A program made the position numbers and the translations under genes. The notes under the pieces are model-generated. The model saw only the letters and a program-made list of their open reading frames with translations, was not told the origin of the DNA and made no database searches. From Bradyrhizobium jicamae (lineage in GTDB: Bacteria > Pseudomonadota > Alphaproteobacteria > Rhizobiales > Xanthobacteraceae), in NCBI RefSeq assembly GCF_018130215.1, contig NZ_JAFCKQ010000017.1, forward strand, positions 1-64,000: a stretch of DNA of 64,000 nt. The letters run 5' to 3'. Every line of letters begins with the position of its first letter. The first letter of the stretch is position 1. Below, piece after piece: positions 15,623-25,118 of the stretch.

Positions 15623-16777
15623 ATGAATCCGACAATGAACGCAGAGATCGCGGCTCGCGACAGCGATCTCAGGATCGCGCTGTTGCTGGGCATCGCAAAC
15701 TGGTTTCTGTTCCTGGACCACATTCCCCATAATGCGGTCAGCTCGTTGACGTTGCGAAACTTCGGCTTCAGCGGCGCAACGGATCTGTTCGTGTTCGTCG
15801 GCGGTTACGCGGCGACGCTCATCTATGCCAGGATGGCAGTGGAACGCGGATATCTGGTGGCCGCGACCCGCATCTTCAAGCGGGTTTGGCAGCTCTACGC
15901 GGCCTACATCGTGCTTTTCGTGATCTATGTCGACCTGATCAGCTATGTCGCGAGCCGTACTGCCGCACCCGAGCTCTTCAGCGAGTTCAACATCACCGGC
16001 TTCATCGACCATTCGCTCCGGACACTGGTCTACGGCCTGCTCCTGCAAGCCAAGCCGCTCAATCTCGACGTCTTGCAGCTCTTCATTGTCCTGATGGCGT
16101 TCCTGCCGGTCGTTCTGGCCGGCCTGCTGCGCGTGCCGAACGTGACGCTCGCAGCGTCTGTGGCGCTTTATGCGGCCGCGCGCCTGCTCGACTGGAACCT
16201 GGTGTCATACCCGGACGAACGCTGGTATTTCAATCCGTTCTGCTGGCAGCTGCTGTTCGTGACGGGCGGCTGGTTCGCGCTCATCGGCAAGCCGTACGCA
16301 GGCGTCCTCCGCGCGATGCAGGCCATGCCGGCGTTGCGCGCTGCAGCCCTGCTGTATCTGCTGTTTGCCCTGGTGATCGTCTCCAGCAGCAATATCCCGG
16401 TTCTCGCGGAGATGGTTCCGGACTCTTTCACCGATCTGTTCGTGCCGACCGACAAGGAGAACATCGCGGCATACCGAATCCTGCATTTCCTGGCGCTGAC
16501 GTTCCTCTTCACTTTGCTGGTGCCGCGGGATTGCGCCTACTTGCGATCCAACGTGCTGCAGCCGATCGTCAAATGCGGCGAGGAGTGGCTCGCCGTGTTC
16601 TGTGCGGGGGTATTCCTCTCCTTTGCCGCGCACTTCGTGCTGATCACCGGCCCAAATTCGCTGGCCATGCAGGTTGTCGTCAGCATCATCGGCATCGCAG
16701 CGATGACAGGTGTCGCCTACTACGTGTCCTGGTCCAGGCGGCAGGACTACAAGTCGGCGATCGGTGCCCAGTCCTAG
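15623..16777 (+). CDS. opgC: OpgC-type membrane acyltransferase (periplasmic glucan succinylation)
   Basis: A polytopic protein of about 384 residues with roughly ten hydrophobic helices. The N-terminal motif ANWFLFLDHIPHNAVSSLTLRNFGFSGATDLFVFVGGYAATLIY carries the DHIP and GFSGA signature residues of the OpgC family. OpgC transfers succinyl groups onto osmoregulated periplasmic glucans at the inner membrane, giving them negative charge. The length is normal. ATG at 15623 or 15635 are both possible, and there is no clear ribosome binding site. No opgGH or ndvB gene is in the window, so the glucan synthesis genes must be elsewhere. Confidence 0.85.
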   Translation: MNPTMNAEIAARDSDLRIALLLGIANWFLFLDHIPHNAVSSLTLRNFGFSGATDLFVFVGGYAATLIYARMAVERGYLVAATRIFKRVWQLYAAYIVLFVIYVDLISYVASRTAAPELFSEFNITGFIDHSLRTLVYGLLLQAKPLNLDVLQLFIVLMAFLPVVLAGLLRVPNVTLAASVALYAAARLLDWNLVSYPDERWYFNPFCWQLLFVTGGWFALIGKPYAGVLRAMQAMPALRAAALLYLLFALVIVSSSNIPVLAEMVPDSFTDLFVPTDKENIAAYRILHFLALTFLFTLLVPRDCAYLRSNVLQPIVKCGEEWLAVFCAGVFLSFAAHFVLITGPNSLAMQVVVSIIGIAAMTGVAYYVSWSRRQDYKSAIGAQS

Positions 16778-16840
16778 CGCGGGGTAGCGGCCGCATTTCG
16801 CCCGCCGACGCTTTGCGGTGTACGACCTGAAGCTCCCCAC

Positions 16841-18144
16841 CTAGTCGATCGCAAGCGCGCGCTTCAGCCGTGCTTCGCTTTCGTGCAGCATGCCGCGATC
16901 GAGCACATCGCGATCGGCGGCCTCCGACGCGCAGGCGAACAGGCGGTAGAACTGTGCACCGTCATAGGCAACCAGCAGAAGATCGGCACCGGCGTTCAGC
17001 GCCTCGACAACGGCCGTGCAGACGTCGTGCTGATAGATTGCCCCCATCACCAGATCGTCGGTTACGACGATGCCCTGGTAGTGCCAGGTCTTCCGTATCA
17101 GCCCGTCGATCACGACCTTTGAATGCGACGCCGGTCGCCCGGGTCGAGCGCGCTCACGGCCACGTGCCCGACCATCAACCTCGCGTCGGTCGTCGACAGG
17201 ACCTCGCGGAACGGGCGCCAGTCGGCGGCCTCGAGCTCGTCAACCGGCGTATCGAGGTCGGCGTTGAAATGATGCGTGTCGGTACGCACCCGCCCCAGTC
17301 CCGGAAAGTGCTTCACGGTGGCTGCGACGCCCGATGCCTCGAGGCCGTGAATATAGGCGCTCGCAATCGTGCCGACATTGATGGGATCGTCGGAGATTGC
17401 GCGCTGGCTGATCAGCGTATTGAAATCGAACCGGTTGCGCCTCGCGCCCGGCCGCAGGTCGAGCACCGGCGCAAAGTTGAGGTTGACGCCCAGCGACGCC
17501 AGCTCCTGTCCATGGATGCGCCCGAATTCCTCGGCCTTCGCCCGTTGCTGATCGGGCGCCAGATCGGTCAGCGAGGCCAGCGCCGGCAGCTTCGCCAGCG
17601 GTGGCGCCAGATGAGACACGATGCCCCCTTCCTGATCCGCCGCGACGATCAAAGGCGGCAGGCCGGCGACGCGCCGTTTGTCCTGCAACGCGGCGATCTC
17701 GCCTTTCAGCGCCGCGCCCGTACGGCCCGCGGCGTTGTGCCTGGTGACATAGATGCCGCCGATCAATCCCGCCTCGGCAAGCCGCGCCACCTCGTCGAAT
17801 GAGGAGTAGCCGACGATGAAGTGCTGTCCGAGCAACCGTGCACGCGCCGGCTCGGTCCGGAGAACGCCCTGCTTGCGCAGCTCGAACGTGGCGTGCGAGG
17901 CCAGCAATGCGATTGGCGGCAGGCACCACAATGCGACGAGGAGCTTTCCCGCCCGGCGACTTTCGCGCAAACAACAGCCGCGCAGTAGCAGAACCGCGAC
18001 GACGATGCTTGTGACCGCGAGGACCAGATTGCCCGTCCCACGCAGCATGACCAGATAAGGATCGTTGTTGTGGATGCCCGCGAGGACGAATACGAGGCCG
18101 GCGATCCAGGCCAGCGCCGTGCCGATGCTCTTTCCGATTTGCAT
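16841..18144 (-). pseudogene. GH3 beta-N-acetylhexosaminidase with membrane anchor, split by a frameshift
   Basis: The N-terminal part (18144 to about 17110) has two hydrophobic helices, then a glycoside hydrolase 3 domain: GGIVSHLAPPLAKLPALASL, GVNLNFAPVLDLRPGA, and ATVKHFPGLGRVRTDTHHF. It runs through GHVAVSALDPGDR and ends at a TGA near 17110. One base backwards at about 17133 the frame continues PASHSKVVIDGLIRKTWHYQGIVVTDDLVMGAIY to the natural end at 16841. VTDDL holds the expected catalytic Asp, so the upstream piece alone is inactive. Joined, the protein is normal NagZ-like length with an N-terminal anchor. The cause may be a real pseudogene, a sequencing error or a frameshift site. 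It would act on peptidoglycan fragments or chito-oligosaccharides. Confidence 0.8.
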
Positions 18145-18491
18145 ATGATCGACGAAATGTTGAACGAAGGCGATCGATGTCGCCGTCCCTACCAGACGCG
18201 ATTCGCCGGTGCGAGCGGATAAGGCGCGTCTGCACACGATCTGCAAAAGATTCCTGAACTCCTGCTGATCGCGCTCGTGCCTTTTGCACTTTGGCGGCCA
18301 ATGTTCTTTCGCGCCGCAGGGACCACTGCGTTGTCGACTACGCCGATCGCGTTCTTGTTTCCGACCCCGATTGCCCTGTACAACAGCAGCTTCGGCGGAT
18401 GGCCTGACGGCAACGCTGTGGCTTTTCCTGGACTGGCAGCAGCAGGGAATCGCGGCAGGACAGCGCGGACGTCGGCTCTCAGAGAGGACTC
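18145..18491. other. Intergenic region without a recognisable gene
   Basis: About 350 bases separate the hexosaminidase from the response regulator. An open frame from 18277 on plus runs into the regulator start but its protein shows no family and no ribosome binding site. The response regulator promoter presumably lies in the last 100 bases. Confidence 0.4.
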
Positions 18492-19190
18492 GTGACCCAC
18501 CGCATCCTTATCGTCGACGACGACCGGCATATTCGGGAGGTCATCCGCGTCGCCCTCAAGAAGGCCGGCATGACCGTGGTCGAGGCGCATGACGGCAGGG
18601 AGGCGTTGACCCGGTTTGCCAGCGACCGGCCGGATCTGATCGTCCTCGACATCGGCATGCCGGAATTCGACGGCCTCGATGTCTGCCGCCAGATCCGCAA
18701 GTCCTCCGACGTGCCGATTCTGTTTCTGTCCGCCCGCGACGAGGAAATCGACCGCGTGCTCGGCCTCGAGATTGGCGGTGACGACTACGTGACCAAGCCG
18801 TTCAGCCCGCGCGAACTCGTCGCGCGGGTCACCGTCATCCTCCGGCGGTTGACGCCGCGGGCGAATGCGATCGAGCCGACGTCGCTCTCCAAGGGACAGC
18901 TTTCCGTCGATCCGGAGCAGCACGCTGCTGCATTCGCCGGCGCGCCGCTTCGCCTGACCGGGATCGAGTTTGGCATCCTGCGTGCGTTCCTGACGCGGCC
19001 GACGGCCGTCTTCAGCCGCGAACAGATCATGAGCGCCGCCTACCAGCTCAATATCCAGGTCTCCGATCGCACCATCGACAGCCATATCCGCAATATCAGA
19101 GCCAAGCTCGCGGCCGTGAATTGCGACAACGTCATCGAGACCGTCCACGGCGTCGGCTTCAGGCTCGGCCGCTGCGAGCCGCAGGCATGA
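18492..19190 (+). CDS. OmpR/PhoB-family response regulator
   Basis: A 232-residue response regulator. The receiver has the acidic pair (ILIVDDDRH), phospho-acceptor Asp in LIVLDIGMPEFDGL (about residue 54) and the Lys in DDYVTKPFSPREL (about 102). The C-terminal winged helix shows RLTGIEFGILRAFLTRP, FSREQIMSAAY, and VSDRTIDSHIRNIRAKL. The start is GTG at 18492 with AGAGGA a few bases upstream. Its stop overlaps the ATG of the sensor kinase, so the pair is co-translated. The partner kinase has a periplasmic sensor; the regulon cannot be read from this window. Confidence 0.9.
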   Translation: MTHRILIVDDDRHIREVIRVALKKAGMTVVEAHDGREALTRFASDRPDLIVLDIGMPEFDGLDVCRQIRKSSDVPILFLSARDEEIDRVLGLEIGGDDYVTKPFSPRELVARVTVILRRLTPRANAIEPTSLSKGQLSVDPEQHAAAFAGAPLRLTGIEFGILRAFLTRPTAVFSREQIMSAAYQLNIQVSDRTIDSHIRNIRAKLAAVNCDNVIETVHGVGFRLGRCEPQA

Positions 19191-20779
19191 CCTCGTTCCA
19201 CGCCCGGGTGAAGTGGCGACCGTCGCTGAACCTCGTCATCTTCGCCGTGCTCGCTCTGGTCGCGATGCTACCGATGTTGGGGTTGTTCTTCTTCCGCCTC
19301 TACGACAACCAGCTGATTCACCAGACCCAGGCCGAACTGATCGCGCAAAGCCGCGTGCTGGCCGCGATCTTTGCGCAGGACGTGCAGGCGCGGATCGGCA
19401 GCGGAATTCCGCTCGGCGCGGAGGTTCCGGCGGACGCGCGGCCCGATCCCGGCGATCCGGTGACGCCGATCCGGCCCGCGCTCGATCTCGCCGGCAACGA
19501 CCTGCTGCGGCGGCGGCCCGATGCCCTGCCCGCCTCGAAGCCGGCAGACCCCGGCTACATCGCGATCGGCGAGCGTCTGACGCCGATCATTCGTGAGACC
19601 CAGAAGGTGACCCTTGCAGGCTTTCGGATCCTCGATCCGCAGGGCGTGGTGATCGCGGGCCGCCAGGAAGTCGGACAGTCGCTCGCCCATATCGAAGAGG
19701 TCGCGACGGCACTGCGGGGCCAATATAGCGCCGCGCTGCGCATCCGAGTACCCGACAAGCCTCCGCCGCCCATTTATTCGATCAGCCGTGGCGTCGGCGT
19801 TCATGTCTTCTCGGCTATGCCCGTCATCGTCAATGACCGCGTCGCCGGCGTGATCTACACCTCGCGAACGCCGAGCAACATCTTCGACCATCTTTATCAG
19901 GAACGCGGCAAGTTCCTGCTCGCCGCATTGGCCGTGGTGCTGGCGACGATCGCGATCGGGCTGCTGTTCTCGCGCACAATCACGCGGCCGATGCGCGAGC
20001 TGGTCGACCGTGCCGCGCGCATCGGCCGCGGTGATCGCAGTGCATTCCAGCCGCTCCAGCACTACGGCACCCGTGAGCTCGCCCGGCTTTCCGACAGCTT
20101 CCTCGACATGGCCCATCAACTGTCGCGGCGCTCCGACTATATAGCCACCTTCTCGGCCCACCTGACGCATGAGCTGAGATCACCCCTGACATCGATCAAG
20201 GGTGCCGCCGAGCTGCTGCAGGATTCGCTTCAGAGCACGTCGGACACGCTGACGCGGGCGGAGCAGAAGAAGTTCGTCTCCAATATCCTCGGCGACGTCG
20301 AGCGGCTGGACGCGATGAGCCACCGGCTGCGCGAACTGGCCCGCGCAGAAAGCGCGCCGCATAACGAGCAGGTCGAACTCTCCGATGTGATCGAGAGTCT
20401 GAGGGCCCGGTTTCCGACCCACACGATCTCGGCCAGCGGCAGTCTCGATCGAATGATCGGGATGTCCGGCGAAAAAGCCATGATCGTGCTGGCGCACCTG
20501 ACCGACAACGCCTTCCGTCACAACGCGCAGTCCGTGCAGATCAAAGCCGTCGGCGAGCCGTCCGCCGTGAGGTTGACGGTCAGCAACGACGGCGACCCGA
20601 TCTCCGACGCCAATCGCGACAGGATCTTCGACGCCTTCTTCACCACCCGCCGCGATAGCGGCGGCACCGGAATGGGACTTGCGATCGTGCAGGCCGTGAT
20701 GGTGAGCCACAGCGGCTCGATAGACCTGCAGCCGTCCGATCGCGGCGTCACCTTCGAGCTGCGGTTTCCGGCCGCCTGA
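19187..20779 (+). CDS. Two-component sensor histidine kinase
   Basis: A 530-residue membrane kinase. TM1 is about residues 14-36 (LNLVIFAVLALVAMLPMLGLFFF). A large periplasmic sensor domain follows (about 37-240) containing LAGFRILDPQGVVIAGRQEVGQSL, a Cache/PAS-like strand pattern. TM2 is about 245-265 (FLLAALAVVLATIAIGLLFS). A HAMP-like segment follows, then the HisKA phospho-acceptor motif SAHLTHELRSPLTSIKGAAELL and an ATPase domain (TDNAFRHNA; TGMGLAIVQAVM). ATG at 19187 overlaps the stop of the response regulator. It resembles CreC-like kinases in domain order. The signal is unknown. Confidence 0.88.
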   Translation: MTSFHARVKWRPSLNLVIFAVLALVAMLPMLGLFFFRLYDNQLIHQTQAELIAQSRVLAAIFAQDVQARIGSGIPLGAEVPADARPDPGDPVTPIRPALDLAGNDLLRRRPDALPASKPADPGYIAIGERLTPIIRETQKVTLAGFRILDPQGVVIAGRQEVGQSLAHIEEVATALRGQYSAALRIRVPDKPPPPIYSISRGVGVHVFSAMPVIVNDRVAGVIYTSRTPSNIFDHLYQERGKFLLAALAVVLATIAIGLLFSRTITRPMRELVDRAARIGRGDRSAFQPLQHYGTRELARLSDSFLDMAHQLSRRSDYIATFSAHLTHELRSPLTSIKGAAELLQDSLQSTSDTLTRAEQKKFVSNILGDVERLDAMSHRLRELARAESAPHNEQVELSDVIESLRARFPTHTISASGSLDRMIGMSGEKAMIVLAHLTDNAFRHNAQSVQIKAVGEPSAVRLTVSNDGDPISDANRDRIFDAFFTTRRDSGGTGMGLAIVQAVMVSHSGSIDLQPSDRGVTFELRFPAA

Positions 20780-20785
20780 TCGCGC

Positions 20786-22018
20786 TCAGACCCGCTCGAT
20801 GATGATGGCCGGAGCCATGCCGCCGGCGGCGCACATCGTGACCAGACCGCGCTTGAGATCGCGCCGCTCAAGCTCGTCCAGCACCGTCCCGATCAGGATC
20901 GAGCCGGTCGCACCGATCGGATGGCCGAGCGCGATCGAGCCGCCGTTGACGTTGACCTTGTCGCGGTCGAGCTTGAGGTCACGGATGAATTTCTCGGCGA
21001 CCACCGCGAAGGCCTCGTTGATCTCGAACAGATCGATGTCGTCGAGCGTGAGCCCGGCCTTGGCGAGCACCTTGCGCGCGGCCGGCACCGGCGCATTGAG
21101 CATCAGGGTCGGCGAGTCCCCCATATTGGCCATCGCGACCACGCGTGCGCGCGGCTTCAGACCGTGCTTGCGTGCATAGTCCGGCGACGCCAGCAGGATA
21201 GCGGCGGATCCATCGACCACACCGGACGAGTTTCCCGCATGGTGGACAAAGTTGATCTCGAGATCCGGATACTTCTCCAGGATCAGCCTGCGGTAGGTGG
21301 TACCCTTGTCGTCAAGCGCATAGTCGGCAATGGCAGGGAATGCCGGCTTCAGCGCGGCAAGGCCCTCCAGCGTCGTCTGCGGTCGCGGATATTCCTCGCG
21401 GTCAAGCGCAAGCGCGCCGTCCTCGCGATGAACCGGAACCAGACTCTTGTCGAAATGACCGCCCTTGATCGCGGCCGCCGCGCGCTTCTGGCTCTCGAGG
21501 CCGAGTTCATCGACGTCCTGCCTGCTGATACCTTCCAGCGTTGCGACCGCGTCGGCGCAGACGCCCTGGTGCGACTGCGGATGGCGGGCACGCAGGCGCA
21601 GATTACCGGCATCCATCAGGAACGGTCCCTCGCCGCGGCGCCCCTCCATCGACATCATCTCGGTGCCGCCGGCGATCACGAGATCCTCGGAGCCCGACAT
21701 GATGGCGTTGGCGGCCATGTTGACGCTGGTGATGCCGGAACCGCAGAAGCGATCGAGCGTGACGCCGCTCGCGCGTACGTCATAGCCGGCGTCGAGCGCC
21801 GACATCCGGCCGAGATCGCCGCTCTGCGGACCGCGCTGCGAGCTGGTGCCCCAGATGATGTCGTCGACGTCGGCGGTGTTGATGCCGGTCCTGTCGGCGA
21901 GCGCCCGCAGCACGGTGGCGCCGAGCTGCTGCGGGTGAATGCCTGAAAGCGCGCCCTTGCCGGCCTTGCCGATGCCCCGCGGTGTCCTGCATGCATCGAT
22001 GATCAGCGCGTCAGCCAT
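20786..22018 (-). CDS. Acetyl-CoA C-acetyltransferase (thiolase)
   Basis: A 410-residue thiolase. Active-site Cys is in LDRFCGSGITSVNMA, and the C-terminal catalytic residues are in NEAFAVVAEKF, GGSIALGHPIGATG and MCAAGGMAPA. It cleaves 3-oxoacyl-CoA to acetyl-CoA and a shortened acyl-CoA, or condenses in reverse. ATG at 22018 follows GAGGAAA. It is last in the minus-strand gene run CoA-transferase, crotonase, MaoC remnant, CitE-like lyase, thiolase, and is separated from the lyase by 109 bases. The context suggests catabolism of a branched or ring-derived acid rather than PHB synthesis. Confidence 0.9.
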   Translation of the reverse strand: MADALIIDACRTPRGIGKAGKGALSGIHPQQLGATVLRALADRTGINTADVDDIIWGTSSQRGPQSGDLGRMSALDAGYDVRASGVTLDRFCGSGITSVNMAANAIMSGSEDLVIAGGTEMMSMEGRRGEGPFLMDAGNLRLRARHPQSHQGVCADAVATLEGISRQDVDELGLESQKRAAAAIKGGHFDKSLVPVHREDGALALDREEYPRPQTTLEGLAALKPAFPAIADYALDDKGTTYRRLILEKYPDLEINFVHHAGNSSGVVDGSAAILLASPDYARKHGLKPRARVVAMANMGDSPTLMLNAPVPAARKVLAKAGLTLDDIDLFEINEAFAVVAEKFIRDLKLDRDKVNVNGGSIALGHPIGATGSILIGTVLDELERRDLKRGLVTMCAAGGMAPAIIIERV

Positions 22019-22127
22019 GGTGATTTCCTCTCGGCGATATTGGTTTTGTTGCATTTGCCGCCGATCCCGGCCGAGAGTCAATTCGCGCTACCAGGCCCAC
22101 GTCTCGCCGAGCAGGCCCAATGCCTGA

Positions 22128-22982
22128 CTATTTTCCGCGAGACGCGAGGATTTTTTCCGCCGCGCGCAAATGCGGCTTGTCCAGCATCTTGCCGTCCATC
22201 CTGGCGACGCCAGACGGATTGCCGGCAAACACCGCCACGACGCGCTCAGCCCACATCACCTCTTCGTCCGTCGGCCTGAACGCGGCGTTGACGATGTCGA
22301 CGTGCTTGGGATGGATCACGGCCTTGGCCAGGAAACCATCCTGGCGCGCGGCGATCGCCTCGGCCTTCAGCGCCTCGAGATCGTTGATGTCGGTTGCGAT
22401 CGTGTCGATCGCGACCACGCCGGCAGCGGCCGCGCCGATCAGGCAGAGATCGCGGGCCAGGATGAATGGCGAGTGATAGCGGCCGTCGGTGCGATTGCGC
22501 GTGGCGCCGAGCGAAGCTGCGAGGTCTTCCGCACCCCACATCATGCCCCATAGCCGCGGGCTCATATTCTCGAAGTCGAGGACTTTCAGCAGCGCGCGCG
22601 CCGTCTCGGTCGCGACTGTCACGATCCGCGTGGTTCCCTGCCCGATGCCCGAAGCCGCCTCGAACGCATCGAGATAGAGCGCGAGCTTGTTGACGTCGGC
22701 GGCGCCGGCGCATTTCGGCAGCACGATACCATCAGGCTTCCCCGGCATCACGGCGGCGAGATCGCCAAGCGTCATGTCGGTGTCGAGGGCATTGACGCGG
22801 ATATAGAGCTTCTGGCCCGGACTTCGCTCGTCGAGCATCTTCCTCGTGATCCCGCGTGCCACGACCTTCTGGTCCGGCGCGATGGAATCCTCGAGATCCA
22901 GTATCAGCGCATCGGCCGCGGTCTTCTTCGCGCTCTCATACTTCCTTGTGCTGTCACCGGGAACGAACAGGAATGATCGCAT
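22128..22982 (-). CDS. HpcH/HpaI-CitE family acyl-CoA lyase
   Basis: A 284-residue CitE-like beta-barrel enzyme: MRSFLFVPGDSTRKYESA, ALILDLEDSIAPDQK (Glu/Asp near the Mg site), IRVNALDTDMTLGDLAAVM, DGIVLPKCAGAADV, and WGAEDLAASLGA. Family members cleave malyl-, citramalyl- or methylmalyl-CoA to a 2-oxo acid or aldehyde and acetyl-CoA, with Mg2+. It is four bases downstream of the broken MaoC gene, an arrangement known for CoA-ester hydration and lysis pathways such as itaconate degradation. The substrate here is not certain. Confidence 0.85.
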   Translation of the reverse strand: MRSFLFVPGDSTRKYESAKKTAADALILDLEDSIAPDQKVVARGITRKMLDERSPGQKLYIRVNALDTDMTLGDLAAVMPGKPDGIVLPKCAGAADVNKLALYLDAFEAASGIGQGTTRIVTVATETARALLKVLDFENMSPRLWGMMWGAEDLAASLGATRNRTDGRYHSPFILARDLCLIGAAAAGVVAIDTIATDINDLEALKAEAIAARQDGFLAKAVIHPKHVDIVNAAFRPTDEEVMWAERVVAVFAGNPSGVARMDGKMLDKPHLRAAEKILASRGK

Positions 22983-22985
22983 CGT

Positions 22986-23117
22986 TTACGCCTTCAACTT
23001 GCAGGGCATCAGGCCGGTGCGCCGGCAGTTCGTCACCACCCCGCCGCCCTGGTTGGCCATGGTGCGCTCGAACTCCTGCCCGACCTCGGACTCCTCGAAA
23101 TATGATCCAACCATCAT
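22986..23117 (-). pseudogene. MaoC-type acyl-CoA hydratase gene with a large in-frame internal deletion
   Basis: The 43-codon frame starts like a MaoC dehydratase (MMVGSYFEESEVGQEFER). It then jumps directly to the C-terminal end typical of the same family (TMANQGGGVVTNCRRTGLMPCKLKA). Full-length homologues as I remember them have about 150 residues, with the catalytic hot-dog fold between. The junction falls at a GAGTTCGAG codon run that both ends would carry, suggesting deletion by short direct repeats. AAGGGG ribosome binding site and start are intact, and its ATG overlaps the crotonase stop. The peptide lacks catalytic residues, so the hydration step of the pathway must be missing, carried out elsewhere, or taken over by the crotonase. 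Confidence 0.7.
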
Positions 23118-23890
23118 CGCCCCTTGTAGTTTGGCGCCCGCTTCTCGACGAACGCATTGAGCCCTTCCTGACAATCCTCGGTCGAGGCGACCACCACGAA
23201 GCTCTCGGCGGTGTTCTCGACCGAGCGTCGAAAATCGGCATCGACCGCACGCATGAAAGCGTCGCGACCGATCTTCATCACGATCGGCGATTTCGCCGCG
23301 AACTTGCCGGCGATCTCCCGCGCACGATCGAGCGCCGTGCCCTTCGGCACCACTTCGCTCAGCAGCCCCATGCGATAGGCGGTCGCCGCATCGAAGGGTT
23401 CGCCGAGGAACAGCGGACCGAAGGCCTGATGCTTTCCGACCAGCCGCGGCAACTGCACGAAATGAATCGCCGGGATCAGGCCGACATCGATCTCGGGATA
23501 GCCGAAGGTCGAAGCGTCGCCCGCGACGATCATGTCGCAGGAGATCGCGATGGTCATGCCGCCGGCTCGCACCGCACCGTCGATGGCCGCGATGGTCGGT
23601 TTGCCCATCCGGTACTGGGTGTCGTTCAGCGCAAAGTACAGCCGCTCGAGGAATGTCTTGGTCTCGATCGCGGGCTTTCCCCTCACGATGTCGAGGTCAA
23701 GGCCCGCACAAAACACCTTGTGCGCGCTGCCGACAATGACGGCGCGCACGGTCTTGTCGTCGCGCGCCCTGGCCAGCGCCGCCAGCAAGGCGTCAATCAG
23801 CGGAATGCTGAGTGCGTTGACCGGCGCGCGATCCAGCATGATTTCGGCGATCTGGTTCGAGACCGAATAGCGAACGAGGTCCGCGCTCAT
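23114..23890 (-). CDS. Enoyl-CoA hydratase/isomerase (crotonase) family protein
   Basis: A 258-residue crotonase. Oxyanion-hole segments are HKVFCAGLDLDIV and IDGAVRAGGMTIAISCD. The helix region reads GYPEIDVGLIPAIHFVQLPRLVGKH, where the usual hydratase sequence has LGLxPGAGG; the glycine loop is replaced, so hydration may be altered and isomerase, hydrolase or lyase activity is possible. ATG at 23890 follows GAGGAGG. Its stop overlaps the ATG of the broken MaoC gene, so all genes downstream from the CoA-transferase are one operon. Confidence 0.85.
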   Translation of the reverse strand: MSADLVRYSVSNQIAEIMLDRAPVNALSIPLIDALLAALARARDDKTVRAVIVGSAHKVFCAGLDLDIVRGKPAIETKTFLERLYFALNDTQYRMGKPTIAAIDGAVRAGGMTIAISCDMIVAGDASTFGYPEIDVGLIPAIHFVQLPRLVGKHQAFGPLFLGEPFDAATAYRMGLLSEVVPKGTALDRAREIAGKFAAKSPIVMKIGRDAFMRAVDADFRRSVENTAESFVVVASTEDCQEGLNAFVEKRAPNYKGR

Positions 23891-23912
23891 GAGCTTGCCT
23901 CCTCTCTCTTGC

Positions 23913-25118
23913 TTATCTCTTGGCCTGACGCACGGCGCCGCATTGCACGAGTCCGTCGATCGCCGCGCGATCAAAGCCCGCTTCCGTCAGGACGTCATAG
24001 CTATCCTGTCCAACGTCCGGCGCGGGACAGAGCCGATCCTCCGACAGGCTTGCGATCCCGGGCGTCCGCGGCGTGTAGACCGGTCCGACGCCGGGTGTCT
24101 CCTGGCATACGGAGGCATTGGTTGCCGCGACATGGGCGTTGCGCAGCCATTCGCCTGGATTGAGGATCCGTTCCGCGATGATATCAGCCGCGTGCAGTCG
24201 GCTCAGCCAGGCCTCCGTCGACAGAGTCGGGAAGATCTCGCGCAACTGCGGGATCAGCGCGTCGGCGGCATCGGCGCGGCGGGCGAAATCGGCAAAGCGC
24301 GGATCGCTGGCGAGATCGTCGCGGCCGATCGCAGCACACAGGCGCTTGTATTGCGGCTCGTTCACCAGGGTCACCATCATCCAGCCGTCCTGGGTCTGGT
24401 AGGTGCCGGCCGGCACGTTGAGCGCGCGCGGCGCGCCGCCCTCGAGAATGAACTCGGCGACCTTGTGTCCGAGCAATGCCGCCGTCGACTGGCAGAGATT
24501 GACGTCGATCCAGCGGCCGGTGCCCACGGTCGCGCGCGCGAACAGGGTCGTCGCGATCGCCTGGAACGCGTAGACGCCAGTGACGACATCGGAGATGGTG
24601 GTGCCGACGCGATGCGGCACGCCGTCGGTGCCGAGATTGACCGAAACCAGTCCCGAGAAGGCCTGCGCGACCGAGTCCGAGCCCGGTCGCTTGGCATAGG
24701 GCCCGCTCTGGCCGAAGCCGCTGACGGAGAGGTAGACGAGACCAGGATTGTCCCGCGACAGGCTCTCATAGCCGAGCCCGAGCCGCTCGGCGACGCCGGG
24801 CCGAAAACCTTCGATCAGAACATCCGCGTTCTTCGCCAACCCCTGGGCGATCGCGATCCCGTCCTTGTGCTTGATGTCGAGACACAGGCTGCGCTTGCCG
24901 CGGTTATAGACCGCCGACAGTGTGGTGTGGTTGCCGTACGTCGTCCCGAGATAGCGCGACCAATCACCTTCCGGCGGCTCGACCTTGATGACGTCGGCGC
25001 CGTAGACCCCGAGCAGCATCGCACAATAGGGCGAGGCGATCCCCTGCCCGAAGTCGAGCACCTTCAGGCCCCGATAGGGCGCTTCATGCGTCGGCGTCAG
25101 CTTGCGTTCGCCCGCCAT
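23913..25118 (-). CDS. CaiB/BaiF (family III) CoA-transferase
   Basis: A 401-residue family III CoA-transferase with LKVLDFGQGIASPYCAMLLGVYGADVIKVEPPEGDWSR near the start, catalytic Asp177 in VGTTISDVVTGVYAF, and IEGFRPGVAERLGLGYESL. It activates a free carboxylic acid with CoA taken from a donor such as succinyl-CoA. GGGGAGGA precedes the ATG at good spacing. It is the first gene of the minus-strand operon, divergent from the TetR gene across a region with a perfect 23-bp palindrome, so it is probably TetR-controlled and would activate the pathway acid. Confidence 0.88.
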   Translation of the reverse strand: MAGERKLTPTHEAPYRGLKVLDFGQGIASPYCAMLLGVYGADVIKVEPPEGDWSRYLGTTYGNHTTLSAVYNRGKRSLCLDIKHKDGIAIAQGLAKNADVLIEGFRPGVAERLGLGYESLSRDNPGLVYLSVSGFGQSGPYAKRPGSDSVAQAFSGLVSVNLGTDGVPHRVGTTISDVVTGVYAFQAIATTLFARATVGTGRWIDVNLCQSTAALLGHKVAEFILEGGAPRALNVPAGTYQTQDGWMMVTLVNEPQYKRLCAAIGRDDLASDPRFADFARRADAADALIPQLREIFPTLSTEAWLSRLHAADIIAERILNPGEWLRNAHVAATNASVCQETPGVGPVYTPRTPGIASLSEDRLCPAPDVGQDSYDVLTEAGFDRAAIDGLVQCGAVRQAKR

